From the NCBI GenBank assembly GCA_947165795.1, contig CAMVBP010000029.1, forward strand, positions 1 through 13,748: 13,748 nucleotides of DNA. The letters run 5' to 3'. The notes under the pieces were generated by a model, which ran no database searches, was not told where the DNA came from, and was given only the letters and a program-made list of their open reading frames with translations. A program made the translations under genes and the position numbers. The DNA comes from an uncultured Treponema sp. GTDB lineage: Bacteria > Spirochaetota > Spirochaetia > Treponematales > Treponemataceae. Positions 8,001 to 13,748 of the stretch are shown piece by piece; within the stretch, counting starts at the first letter, position 1, and each line of letters opens with the position of its first letter.

Positions 8001-8860
8001 TCATATTCATTCATCAGATTTTCAAAAGAATAAGGAATCATATCCGGAAGATCGCCGCCGCCAAAGCCATGCCATGCAGCCTTTTCTTCCTCGGAAATTG
8101 TATCCATGCCGGCAAGAATTCTTTTAAGCCATTCGCCAAGAAAATCAGCCCAATACTTCTGAAGATATTCAAGCTGTCCGCGGAGGCTGTCCGGCGCAAA
8201 TACCTGAGGTTCACGAAGCAGTGTAATTAAATCATGATTAAAAGGACCGAATACTGGCTGGCCTGCCGCATATTTTTGAATGGACTTCCAGCTTTTTGCA
8301 TACAGTTTATTTTTTGCAAGTTCTTTATCCGAGAACATAATCATAAACGGCTCAAAGGCCTTGTTCTCATTTGCAAGGTGAAGAAGAATCAGTTCTTCTA
8401 AAGTCTGTGCGCGGTTTGTACGTTCAACGCCTGTTCCCGCATCCAGCTCTGTTGCCGCAAGATATTCTTCCGGTCTGATTTTTTCTTTATAAACTGCAAC
8501 CGGAGGAAACTCACGTATAAAATCAAGCAGGAGACTGTCTACTTCTTTGCGCCCAAATTCTTTGTCCAGAGAAGCAAGCAGGTCATCCATAAAAGTGAGC
8601 ACTTTATCGCGGCGGTAAAGCATACACACATAATGAAGAATTTCATCAATCAGGCCCATGGCGTTGAGCTGACCTGCCGAAAGCTTTTTATTTTCTTCTC
8701 CGCGAATCTCAAATACATTGTTAATTAAAATCTGAAACGCGCGCACATTCTGCATATTCGCAAAAACTACATTTCCGCTGGAAGCAAAAAGTCCTCCGTC
8801 AAAATTACAGAGGTCGCGTATTTTTTTTGAGATGTGAAATTCGTTGTGTGAAATCTTCAT
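5057..8860 (-). CDS. Large cytoplasmic GH13 alpha-amylase-family protein with histone-like Lys/Ala tail
   Basis: This is a 1267-residue protein with no signal peptide. Residues 1 to about 330 are a helical N-terminal region of no known function. The GH13 barrel runs from about 335 (L-R-D-E-G-F-T-G-L-W-L-I) to about 740. Region I is D-M-V-P-N-H (406-411). Region II is I-R-F-D-A (Asp526, nucleophile). Region III is L-L-L-A-E-A-F (Glu591, acid/base). Region IV is N-N-P-D-E (Asp652), where the usual N-H-D His is Pro651. G-H-G-Q-I-E-G (683-689) stands where many amylases have Y-Y-G-D-E. A helical C-terminal region (about 830-1170) includes N-Y-F-D-G-V-W-W-F-N-K-E (1110-1121). Residues 1174-1267 are a low-complexity tail with 35 lysines in 94 residues, largely K-K-x-x-x pentads with Ala, Pro, Thr and Ser, like histone H1 or bacterial HctB/AlgP tails. 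The catalytic triad is intact, so activity on alpha-glucans is likely, but hydrolase versus transferase cannot be told. AGGAA at 8866-8870 precedes the start. It follows malQ in the same direction. Confidence 0.85.
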   Translation of the reverse strand: MKISHNEFHISKKIRDLCNFDGGLFASSGNVVFANMQNVRAFQILINNVFEIRGEENKKLSAGQLNAMGLIDEILHYVCMLYRRDKVLTFMDDLLASLDKEFGRKEVDSLLLDFIREFPPVAVYKEKIRPEEYLAATELDAGTGVERTNRAQTLEELILLHLANENKAFEPFMIMFSDKELAKNKLYAKSWKSIQKYAAGQPVFGPFNHDLITLLREPQVFAPDSLRGQLEYLQKYWADFLGEWLKRILAGMDTISEEEKAAWHGFGGGDLPDMIPYSFENLMNEYERFSADSEWMPKVILIAKTVLVWLDQLTKQYGYPITRLDQIPDAELDKLRDEGFTGLWLIGLWERSKASRRIKQICGNPEAAASAYSLFDYNIASNIGGWDALANLRQRCWQRGIRLASDMVPNHTGMDGDWVINHPDYFIQRRDNPFPQYTFNGENLSQDGRVSLFLEDHYYSKDDCSVVFKRVDNQTGDTRYIYHGNDGTGLPWNDTAQIDFLNPTAREAVMQEILHVAQNFPIIRFDAAMVLAKKSIRRLWYPEPGHGGDIATRSETGLSTQQFNDAIPNEFWREVVDRVAAECPDTLLLAEAFWMMEGYFVRTLGMHRVYNSAFMNMLKKEENQKYRETVKNTITFDPQVLKRYVNFMNNPDEETAIAQFGDGDKYFGVCTLMITMPGLPMFGHGQIEGFTEKYGMEYTKAYKDEKPSQYLVDRHWHDIFPLMKKRYLFSGVDNFLFYDLWEDGHVNENVFAYSNGAGDERAVVFYNNKYDRAAGWIKQSDPYAVKTGNGDEVVMKSRSISEGLNLTAEDDKYCIFQEHKSRQWFIRKSSEICEKGIFVMLNGFEYQVYLNVHQVSDEADHRYKILCEYLNGKGCKDIETAWQELIYKDLYVAMNAYAKKALPDIFDSFGLIKSQPVATEISSTAKSSKTKTTKIRNVKIAYESWQKEATVFFNTVQKFIGKSEKIDSKKEFSEVQKRIKLLEKICNGEKIKKPADISKALLKISEPQKFAKLLIQENSDLQECLICWALCGSLADSGYANQFSFARKFNQFIKETDISDKDIRTSLTKLLLLAEVANSHNIAKQSKITALRIVTLLAGSKYSGILSGTNYFDGVWWFNKEISDYSLAITILLMFLKGKPAEIIHIQNLYKAISAAKTKSAYKCDNFIKEFAPKEVEKKTAKKAAVKKASAKKATTEKKSPAAKKVTSTKKAAAKPKTSAKTSVKPAAKKAAAKKPVTKKPATKKAVAKKAPAKKTSSRKPAKKSSK

Positions 8861-8871
8861 TTTTGTTCCTG

Positions 8872-8942
8872 GGGTATAGGTTTTAGGTTATAGGTTTTAG
8901 GATAAAATATTTCCTGAAACCTGGCACCTGGAACCTAGAACC
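8872..8942. repeat. Inverted array of heptamers between malQ and the GH13 gene
   Basis: Five consecutive 7-base units (GGGTATA, GGTTTTA, GGTTATA, GGTTTTA, GGATAAA; 8872-8906) are followed, after a single base, by five in opposite orientation (TATTTCC, TGAAACC, TGGCACC, TGGAACC, TAGAACC; 8908-8942). The reverse complements of the second set share the GGTTNNA-like pattern, so the 71 bp can fold into an imperfect long hairpin. The array abuts the malQ stop codon and ends just upstream of the GH13 ribosome site (8866-8870). It may be a dispersed repeat element, or an intra-operon structure that tunes downstream expression. Confidence 0.8.
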
Positions 8943-8943
8943 T

Positions 8944-11019
8944 TTATCTCCTGCTGATATTTTGAATTTTTTCTATAAGTTTTTTATTATTCAACAAATC
9001 TTCTAATGATAGCGGTAATCTGTATGTCCAGTTAAAGTCCGTTACAGTTCCCGGTACATTAATTCGTTCATTACTTGCCTTATCCAGCCACAAAGATTTA
9101 TCCATGTAAATAAAATCTTGAAGAGGCGGAATAAACCACTGGCTTGCAGCAGTAGCCGAAGCTTTAAGAATATTCTGTGCAATCTCCGGACTGAACTGTT
9201 GATCTGCTATTGCATTTACTTTTGGTTCAATTTCTTCTTTTGGTGCAGTAAATAGAGGACCGTTGCCGGCACCTGTTTCTATTCCAAAGAAATCTGCATT
9301 TTGCAGTATGAAGGCTTTTACACTTTCTTTTTCTTCTTCCCACCATTCACGCAAAGTAGAAGAATCGTGTACAGAAGTTGTTGTAACGGAAAGCGGTTCA
9401 TAATCTGCAAACGGAACATAAGGCTGACCGGCTTCTCCCCATTTGCGGCACCAGCGTACAACCCTTAATCCAAGAATTGCATGTTCCTTCATTGTTTGAG
9501 GAACGCATTCAATATTTATGCCTAAGTCTTCGCCGCAAGGAATCATTTTTACTGCTTTTGTTATGGCTTCAAAAATTTCGTCAGCCTGCTTTTTCCAAAG
9601 CTTTTCATTTTTTTCATTAAGCGAATTAAAGCATTCCTGCAAAACAGATTTTTCGTTTTCATTTAAAGTTCCCCACGAGGTTGAACTTCCATAAGTCCAC
9701 AGAGGAACAAATTTATTTTTTGCAGTTTCAAGCAAAGTAATGTCTGACCATTTTTCAATAAGGGCATTCTTTATTCTTACAGCGGCTTCTTCGTTACAAA
9801 GCTCACCAAAATCTGTATTTGCAATTTGAGCCGAACCTTTTACATTTGAATTAAAAAGCCACAGCTCTTCGCCGTCAATTTTTGTACATAAAAGTTTAAG
9901 AATATTATGAGCCGCCTCGTGATTCCAGGTAATGTCTTCTACAATTCCTGTTGGAATATGAGGTTTAGAAAGCCATCTTATTCTGTTATCGTCAAAACCA
10001 AGCACATAAAGGTCTTCACGTTTTATGGCAGCGTAAGGTTCCGTGTGTCCTGTAAGAGCATTGCAGTCTGAATCTGGAATTGCCCATATTCGGAAAAATC
10101 CAAGAATATGATCGAGTCTGTAAGCGTCATAATATTTAGAAGCTTCTATAAGGCGTTTTTTCCACCAGCTGTAATTTTCTGCCTTAAGGTTTTTCCAGTT
10201 GTAAGTTGGAAAGCCCCAGTTCTGTCCGGCAGGATTTCCTCCGTCTGCGGGAGAACCAGCCCTAAGATTCTGATTAAAAAACTGCGGATAGGCCCATGCA
10301 TCGCACGAATCTTCATTCATAAGAATAGGCATGTCGCCCTTAAGCTTTATTCCAAGAGAATGAACATAAGAAACAGCATCAGAAAATTGACGTTCTGCAA
10401 TCATCTGAATCCAGGCATAAAAAAGATGTTCTTTTTTAAATGCCATTTTATTCCACAGCCCAAGAATTTCTTCCTCTGTTTTATGCTGATCATTTTCATG
10501 CCAGCTTTTCCAGCTAGCCTGCATGTAGTTCCATTTTAAATTTTTATAAACAGCATAAATCTTAACCCAGGAATTTGCCTTTATCCATTTAGACAGTTCT
10601 TCATCTGCCTTTCCGGTTTTTCCGGGTTCTGTTTCTTCATACAGCTGTTTAAGAATTGCAATTTTATCATTTAAAATTCCGTCATAATTATAGCGCGGAG
10701 TATATTTATTCTTTTCACAAAAATCACTGTAAAGCTTATTCAGTTTTTTATCTGTTTTTAATTGTGCATCAAAATTCGGAATATCCTTTATGCGGATATA
10801 AATAGGATGAAGCGCAAAAGCAGATAATCCTGAATATGGAGAACTCTGAGTTCCTGTATCGTTTACAGGAAGAAGCTGAATTATATCAAGATTTGAAGCT
10901 TTACAAAAATCGCCAAAAGCTTTTAAATCAGGATATTCTCCAATAGCAGCAGAGTCTTTTGTATATAAAGCGCCAAGTGGAATAACCACTCCAGTTTTTT
11001 TCTTTTCAATTTCCTTCAT
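8944..11019 (-). CDS. malQ: 4-alpha-glucanotransferase, GH77, DPE2-like (amylomaltase)
   Basis: This 691-residue protein shows the GH77 signatures in order. L-P-V-N-D-T-G followed by S-P-Y-S-G-L-S-A-F-A-L-H-P (50-72) is the equivalent of LP-x-G-x-TG...SPY-x-x-x-SAFA. A-Y-R-L-D-H-I-L-G-F-F-R-I-W-A-I-P (299-315) carries the nucleophile Asp303. C-G-E-D-L-G (495-500) carries the acid/base Glu497. T-S-V-H-D-S-S-T-L-R-E-W-W (548-560) carries the His-Asp pair. E-R-I-N-V-P-G-T (651-658) with N-W-T-Y-R lies near the end. The LDHILGFFRIW form and the long insert after it resemble plant and bacteroidete DPE2 enzymes more than E. coli MalQ, but there is no N-terminal starch-binding CBM20 pair. The enzyme disproportionates maltodextrins, moving glucan segments and releasing glucose; the absence of a signal peptide puts it in the cytosol. 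It is first in a - strand pair with the GH13 gene. The ATG has no Shine-Dalgarno and sits eight bases from a promoter -10 box. Confidence 0.92.
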   Translation of the reverse strand: MKEIEKKKTGVVIPLGALYTKDSAAIGEYPDLKAFGDFCKASNLDIIQLLPVNDTGTQSSPYSGLSAFALHPIYIRIKDIPNFDAQLKTDKKLNKLYSDFCEKNKYTPRYNYDGILNDKIAILKQLYEETEPGKTGKADEELSKWIKANSWVKIYAVYKNLKWNYMQASWKSWHENDQHKTEEEILGLWNKMAFKKEHLFYAWIQMIAERQFSDAVSYVHSLGIKLKGDMPILMNEDSCDAWAYPQFFNQNLRAGSPADGGNPAGQNWGFPTYNWKNLKAENYSWWKKRLIEASKYYDAYRLDHILGFFRIWAIPDSDCNALTGHTEPYAAIKREDLYVLGFDDNRIRWLSKPHIPTGIVEDITWNHEAAHNILKLLCTKIDGEELWLFNSNVKGSAQIANTDFGELCNEEAAVRIKNALIEKWSDITLLETAKNKFVPLWTYGSSTSWGTLNENEKSVLQECFNSLNEKNEKLWKKQADEIFEAITKAVKMIPCGEDLGINIECVPQTMKEHAILGLRVVRWCRKWGEAGQPYVPFADYEPLSVTTTSVHDSSTLREWWEEEKESVKAFILQNADFFGIETGAGNGPLFTAPKEEIEPKVNAIADQQFSPEIAQNILKASATAASQWFIPPLQDFIYMDKSLWLDKASNERINVPGTVTDFNWTYRLPLSLEDLLNNKKLIEKIQNISRR

Positions 11020-11027
11020 ACTGTATA

Positions 11028-11036
11028 ATTATAGCA
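11028..11036 (-). promoter_or_regulatory. Extended -10 promoter of malQ giving a near-leaderless mRNA
   Basis: On the - strand the sequence reads TGCTATAAT, a perfect -10 hexamer with the extended -10 TG. Eight bases separate the hexamer from the malQ ATG (11017-11019), so a transcript starting at the usual distance would have about two untranslated bases. No purine-rich ribosome site lies between. No good -35 hexamer is present at 16-19 bp, which fits an extended -10 promoter. An AT-rich stretch (11037-11100) lies upstream. Confidence 0.6.
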
Positions 11037-11138
11037 CGGATTCGTATAAATGAATGAAAAAATATTAATTCTATACGGTAAAATATTCACTTTTCTGAAA
11101 AAAATTATTATTTTTTTTCTTTTTTTAAATAAAAAATA

Positions 11139-11167
11139 TTTATATTTTATAGATTTTTCTATATTAT
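11139..11167 (+). promoter_or_regulatory. Possible promoter of the lipoprotein operon
   Basis: TATTAT at 11162-11167 (overlapping TATATT at 11160-11165) lies 35 bases before the ATG, with TTTATA at 11139-11144 seventeen bases upstream as a weak -35. The surrounding 80 bases are almost entirely A and T with long T-runs, so chance matches are easy; this is a tentative call. The 11020-11201 gap is the divergent control region of malQ and this operon. Confidence 0.3.
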
Positions 11168-11201
11168 ATAGCAAAATAAAAAGTAAAATGAGAGGTTTAC
11201 T

Positions 11202-12248
11202 ATGAAAAGAGCATTGTTAATTCTTTTGCTTGCATTAACTGGTTTTGCTTTTATTTCCTGTGGTGATAAAGAAGGAAATGAAAAAAAAGCATCGGCTGAA
11301 ACTGGAAAAGCTGCAGAAAGCAAGCAGAAAATGATTCGTACAAAATTTATTTATTCCGGCTGGGTTTTGTATGAAGAGCAGGATGATGGAAAAATGTATG
11401 CAACTGTAGAAGCAGAAGTCGGAGATGATGTTCAGATTTATACTAATAAAGATGGTTCTGCTGAACAGAAAAAAGCAATCAGACGCGTTGTTTCAACTGG
11501 TGAAGAAAAAGAGCTTGAATTTATTCACGTAACTTATAATAACAAAGATTATTGGACACGTGATATTTTTATTGCTCCTGAAGGATGTACAGAATCGTAT
11601 ATTGCTTTAACTGATGCAATGACATATTCAAAGCCAGATGGAATAAGTATTTTAAGCACAATGATTAAAGAAGGCGAAATCTGTCCTGCAACAAAATTTG
11701 CAGAAAAGGATGGTTTTGTTGCCTGTGTAATTTATGATGGAAATCCATATGGAAAAGAAATCTTTGTAAGTGGAAGTTCTGTTACAAATTACGAAGCTGC
11801 TGTAGATTTCATTAAAACCTATTACAAAATGGAAGCCGCAGTTGCTGCAGAAAATGCATTAGACGAGAAACATTATGATGAAACATGTAAGGTAATTAAT
11901 GAACTTGCAACAATGATGATTACTTACCCTTATGATTATTCTTATTCTTCAGCAGAAGATCTTTATACCTGGGTTAAGGGAAAAATTCTTAATTCAGAAG
12001 CAATTTATCCTCTATTGTATTCAACAACAGAGTCTTATTTCACATCTTCTTATTATGATGACGACTATGAATACGATGGCGATGGCGATGACTGGTACGA
12101 AGGCGGATATTATTACGACGATGATGATTACGGCGGATACGGTTATTCAGACGATTATGATTATAATTACGAAGGTGATTATGGTTATGAAGATGACTAC
12201 GGTTATTATGACTATGATGATTATTCAGATTACTATGACGAGCGCTAA
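11202..12248 (+). CDS. Lipoprotein with repeated SH3-like segments and an Asp/Tyr-rich tail
   Basis: This 348-residue protein has a signal peptide ending F-A-F-I-S-C, with Cys20 as the lipidated residue; the relaxed lipobox is typical of spirochaetes. A charged linker (21-45) follows. The next part holds two beta-rich segments, about 45-125 and 130-190. The first contains F-I-H-V-T-Y-N-N-K-D-Y-W-T-R (107-120), which matches the next gene's protein closely. A helical stretch (196-235) and a second hydrophobic/Tyr-rich part follow. Residues 284-348 are a tail with roughly one third Tyr and one third Asp, plus Gly and Glu, and almost no basic residues. Such tails could bind divalent cations or stay disordered at the surface; this is inference, as no family assignment is certain. 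AGAGG at 11191-11195 sets the start. The stop lies 21 bases before the next gene's preferred ATG, so the two genes form an operon. Confidence 0.75.
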   Translation: MKRALLILLLALTGFAFISCGDKEGNEKKASAETGKAAESKQKMIRTKFIYSGWVLYEEQDDGKMYATVEAEVGDDVQIYTNKDGSAEQKKAIRRVVSTGEEKELEFIHVTYNNKDYWTRDIFIAPEGCTESYIALTDAMTYSKPDGISILSTMIKEGEICPATKFAEKDGFVACVIYDGNPYGKEIFVSGSSVTNYEAAVDFIKTYYKMEAAVAAENALDEKHYDETCKVINELATMMITYPYDYSYSSAEDLYTWVKGKILNSEAIYPLLYSTTESYFTSSYYDDDYEYDGDGDDWYEGGYYYDDDDYGGYGYSDDYDYNYEGDYGYEDDYGYYDYDDYSDYYDER

Positions 12249-12257
12249 TTACAAACC

Positions 12258-12262
12258 GGAGG
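12258..12262 (+). promoter_or_regulatory. Shine-Dalgarno that selects the second ATG of the downstream gene
   Basis: GGAGG ends one base before a first ATG at 12264, too close to use, and seven bases before an in-frame ATG at 12270. The normal spacing supports initiation at 12270. Confidence 0.65.
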
Positions 12263-12269
12263 AATGAAA

Positions 12270-12953
12270 ATGAAAAAGTTAATTATTTTTACAATTTTTA
12301 GTTTTTTAAGTCTGGCACTCTTTGCAAAATCAAAAGGATATATGCTTCGCGATAATGGTGCGCTTAGAGTAGATAATGGAAAGGGTGGAGTAGAATATTC
12401 TACAGACGTTCCAGCTGGTACAGAACTTGAAGTTCTCAGCGATGAACCTGTTGTATTTGATCTTGTTACAAAAAGTGAAACATATCCTAAGCTAAAATTT
12501 TATCAGGTTTCTTATGAAAAGAAGACTTATTATGTACGCGAATCAGAAATGGCTTTAGGTTCTCAGCTTTCTGTAATACTCGATGATACAACAATTTTTA
12601 CAAAGCCTCAGATTTCTTCTTTTATTAATGCTGTACTTGAAAGAGGAACTTTAGTTGTTGTAGGTTCACAGACAAAGAGTATCGGTGCATATACTTTTAC
12701 AGAGGTTCAGTATTATTCAACAAGTGCAAGCGTTGTAAGGACTCGTTATATATTGAACGATAAAATCAGTACAAACAAAAACGATGTAACTGCAGTCAAA
12801 ATTGTTGATAAAGTTTCTTCTATTTCAAACAGCGATAAAGTTAAAGAAAAAGCTATGAAAATGGAATTGTTCAACAATGCAATGAAACTTGATACAAGTT
12901 ACCAGATTTCTGATTATATTTCAGAAGAATATCAGAAACAGATTGGTGACTAA
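12270..12953 (+). CDS. Secreted SH3-like protein, probable paralogue of the upstream lipoprotein
   Basis: This is a 227-residue protein starting M-K-K-L-I-I-F, with a Sec signal peptide likely cleaved after A-L-F-A (residues 14-17). There is no lipobox Cys, so it should be periplasmic or secreted. The mature part holds two beta-rich segments. The first ends K-F-Y-Q-V-S-Y-E-K-K-T-Y-Y-V-R, parallel to F-I-H-V-T-Y-N-N-K-D-Y-W-T-R in the preceding gene. The second begins L-S-V-I-L-D-D-T-T-I-F-T-K-P, parallel to S-Y-I-A-L-T-D-A-M-T-Y-S-K-P there. A helical, Lys/Met-rich end follows. I read the two as paralogues from an old tandem duplication, with the lipoprotein having gained an acidic tail. The spacing of short conserved strands suggests bacterial SH3-like folds, but I cannot assign a named family or function. 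Both genes share one transcript, ended by the hairpin at 12981-13015. Confidence 0.7.
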   Translation: MKKLIIFTIFSFLSLALFAKSKGYMLRDNGALRVDNGKGGVEYSTDVPAGTELEVLSDEPVVFDLVTKSETYPKLKFYQVSYEKKTYYVRESEMALGSQLSVILDDTTIFTKPQISSFINAVLERGTLVVVGSQTKSIGAYTFTEVQYYSTSASVVRTRYILNDKISTNKNDVTAVKIVDKVSSISNSDKVKEKAMKMELFNNAMKLDTSYQISDYISEEYQKQIGD

Positions 12954-12980
12954 AATATAGCAGAATAATCAGAAGAAACG

Positions 12981-13015
12981 AAAACAGGTTTTGCTTTGCA
13001 AAACCTGTTTTTTTT
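12981..13015 (+). terminator. Perfect intrinsic terminator of the lipoprotein operon
   Basis: AAAACAGGTTTTGC (12981-12994) and its exact complement (12998-13011) form a 14-bp stem with a TTT loop, and the T-run extends to 13015. It lies 28 bases after the TAA at 12951-12953. Confidence 0.95.
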
Positions 13016-13052
13016 AAGCATATTTTATGTGAAGTAGCAGAAGGAGAATTAA

Positions 13053-13292
13053 ATGCGTTTTAATCCTTTAGAAGATTATTCAAGGCTTTATGCATTCGAT
13101 AATTCGTTCATTCATTTTCCGCATCTGAGAAGCGGCGATAGGGAAGGCATGTACGACATGGATTTGTCTTTAGGTAAGACAGATTCCGGCTGGTTATTAA
13201 CTTGTGAACGTAAGATGTCGCGTGAACAGGTGGACGGTTATGTTTATGACTTTTCCATTGAAGATATTATTTTGCCGGAAGATTTTTTTTGA
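13053..13292 (+). CDS. Hypothetical protein, N-terminal part of an interrupted gene
   Basis: This is a 79-residue reading frame opened by AAGGAG (13041-13046), six bases before the ATG. The translation (M-R-F-N-P-L-E-D-Y-S-R-L-Y-A-F-D...) is soluble, acidic and aromatic-rich; I do not recognise the family. It stops at a TGA (13290-13292) whose T is the last of a run of eight T (13283-13290). The frame then stays open after the TGA to 13547, and dropping one T would read through into another plausible frame. This product is therefore probably a fragment of a longer protein rather than a complete one. Confidence 0.55.
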   Translation: MRFNPLEDYSRLYAFDNSFIHFPHLRSGDREGMYDMDLSLGKTDSGWLLTCERKMSREQVDGYVYDFSIEDIILPEDFF

Positions 13293-13547
13293 AAAATATT
13301 CCAAAAAAGAATTCATAAAAATAGTAAGTGTAATTTCGAGTGGAGAAAGACAGTATACTTCAAAAATTCCTTCACAAATAAAATTCCGGATGAAATAGAA
13401 CTTTACGGAGAATACAACGTGGCTGAATTAAAACAATGTCTGGCTCATATGCTGAATGTAAAGAATGTACAGATTAATGAAAAAGTGCTGAATAAAAAAA
13501 GAATTTTTAAAGGCGAAAAAGAAGCCAAGGATTTTTTAGACAAATAA
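13293..13547 (+). pseudogene. C-terminal remainder of the interrupted gene, same frame as 13053
   Basis: After the TGA, the frame of the 13053 gene is open for another 84 codons to a TAA at 13545-13547. From about 13335 it reads like ordinary protein (F-E-W-R-K-T-V-Y-F-K, then K-I-P-D-E-I-E-L-Y-G-E-Y and a Lys-rich end F-L-D-K). The first 40 bases after the T-run look more natural in the next frame (F-E-K-Y-S-K-K-E-F-I-K-I-V), which itself closes at 13398. The simplest reading is one gene of about 164 codons carrying two nearby compensating indels or one nonsense change. No ribosome site precedes an internal start. Sequencing error in the homopolymers is an alternative. Confidence 0.5.
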
Positions 13548-13570
13548 TTTAAAACACAGAAAAGTATTTT

Positions 13571-13748
13571 TTATTTAACAATAAAGGATACTGCGGAATC
13601 TACAGCCTTTCTTATATCAGTCATATCTGTCTGATTTAAAACTGCTATTCTAAAAATTGTTGCTTCAAGAAGACTGAAAAGCATTTCATCTGTTGCCTTT
13701 ATGTTTACCTGGCGGAATTCATTATTTTTCATTCCGGTAATAATAATT
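13571..13748 (-). CDS. Probable TetR-family transcriptional regulator, C-terminal part (5' end outside window)
   Basis: The last 59 codons of a - strand gene run off the window edge. The translation is I-T-G-M-K-N-N-E-F-R-Q-V-N, then D-E-M-L-F-S-L-L-E-A-T-I-F-R, ending D-I-R-K-A-V-D-S-A-V-S-F-I-V-K. The pattern resembles the ligand-binding C-terminus of TetR/AcrR repressors: a (G)-x-x-x-(G/N)-E-F-R loop, a helix with a hydrophobic LFSLLEATIFR face, and a final amphipathic helix. The helix-turn-helix domain that would prove it is outside the window, so another helical protein remains possible. It converges on the interrupted gene, and no clear terminator hairpin separates them. Confidence 0.55.
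   Translation of the reverse strand, partial: IIITGMKNNEFRQVNIKATDEMLFSLLEATIFRIAVLNQTDMTDIRKAVDSAVSFIVK

Noticed and set aside
11932..12267. Met/Ile/Thr-rich open frame overlapping the lipoprotein tail
   Set aside because: It is the shifted reading of GAT/TAT-type codons of the Asp/Tyr tail; such repeats stay open in several frames.
13290..13292. Selenocysteine at the in-frame TGA
   Set aside because: The downstream 40 bases are A/T-rich with no stable SECIS-like hairpin, and the neighbouring frame reads more naturally; an indel or nonsense event is simpler.

Overview
The window looks like chromosomal DNA from a host-associated or rumen/gut Treponema-like spirochaete. The grounds are indirect: AT-rich genes, a spirochaete-style lipobox, cytoplasmic alpha-glucan enzymes without signal peptides, AT-rich intergenic DNA, and secreted proteins of no familiar family. 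No rRNA, tRNA, CRISPR array, transposase or phage gene is visible, so the species is an inference.

Left part, + strand (1-3164): the C-terminal end of an ArgR-type arginine repressor; a threonine-synthase-fold protein that has lost the PLP lysine (Arg at position 107); a six-helix YczE/YitT-type membrane protein followed by a clear terminator; a compact GC-rich, hairpin-dense intergenic element; and a small FMN nitroreductase with its own terminator.

Middle part, - strand (3201-11036): read in the direction of transcription, an extended -10 promoter lies so close to malQ that the mRNA should be almost leaderless. MalQ is a DPE2-like GH77 4-alpha-glucanotransferase. It is followed by a 71-bp inverted array of heptamers and then a 1267-residue cytoplasmic GH13 protein that ends in a lysine/alanine-rich histone-H1-like tail. 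A long hairpin follows, then a secreted SH3-like protein and a peptidase S51 (PepE-like) enzyme. MalQ and the GH13 protein very probably act together on maltodextrin or glycogen-like glucans.

Right part, + strand (11202-13547), divergent from malQ: a lipoprotein with an Asp/Tyr-rich C-terminus and a secreted protein that appears to be its paralogue form a two-gene operon closed by a perfect terminator. An unrecognised small gene follows, interrupted after a run of eight T. The window closes with the C-terminal end of a probable TetR-family regulator on the - strand.

The most unusual items are the threonine-synthase pseudoenzyme, the histone-like tail on a glucan enzyme, the inverted heptamer array, the GC-rich palindromic element with mutually exclusive stems, and the acidic Tyr/Asp tail of the lipoprotein.
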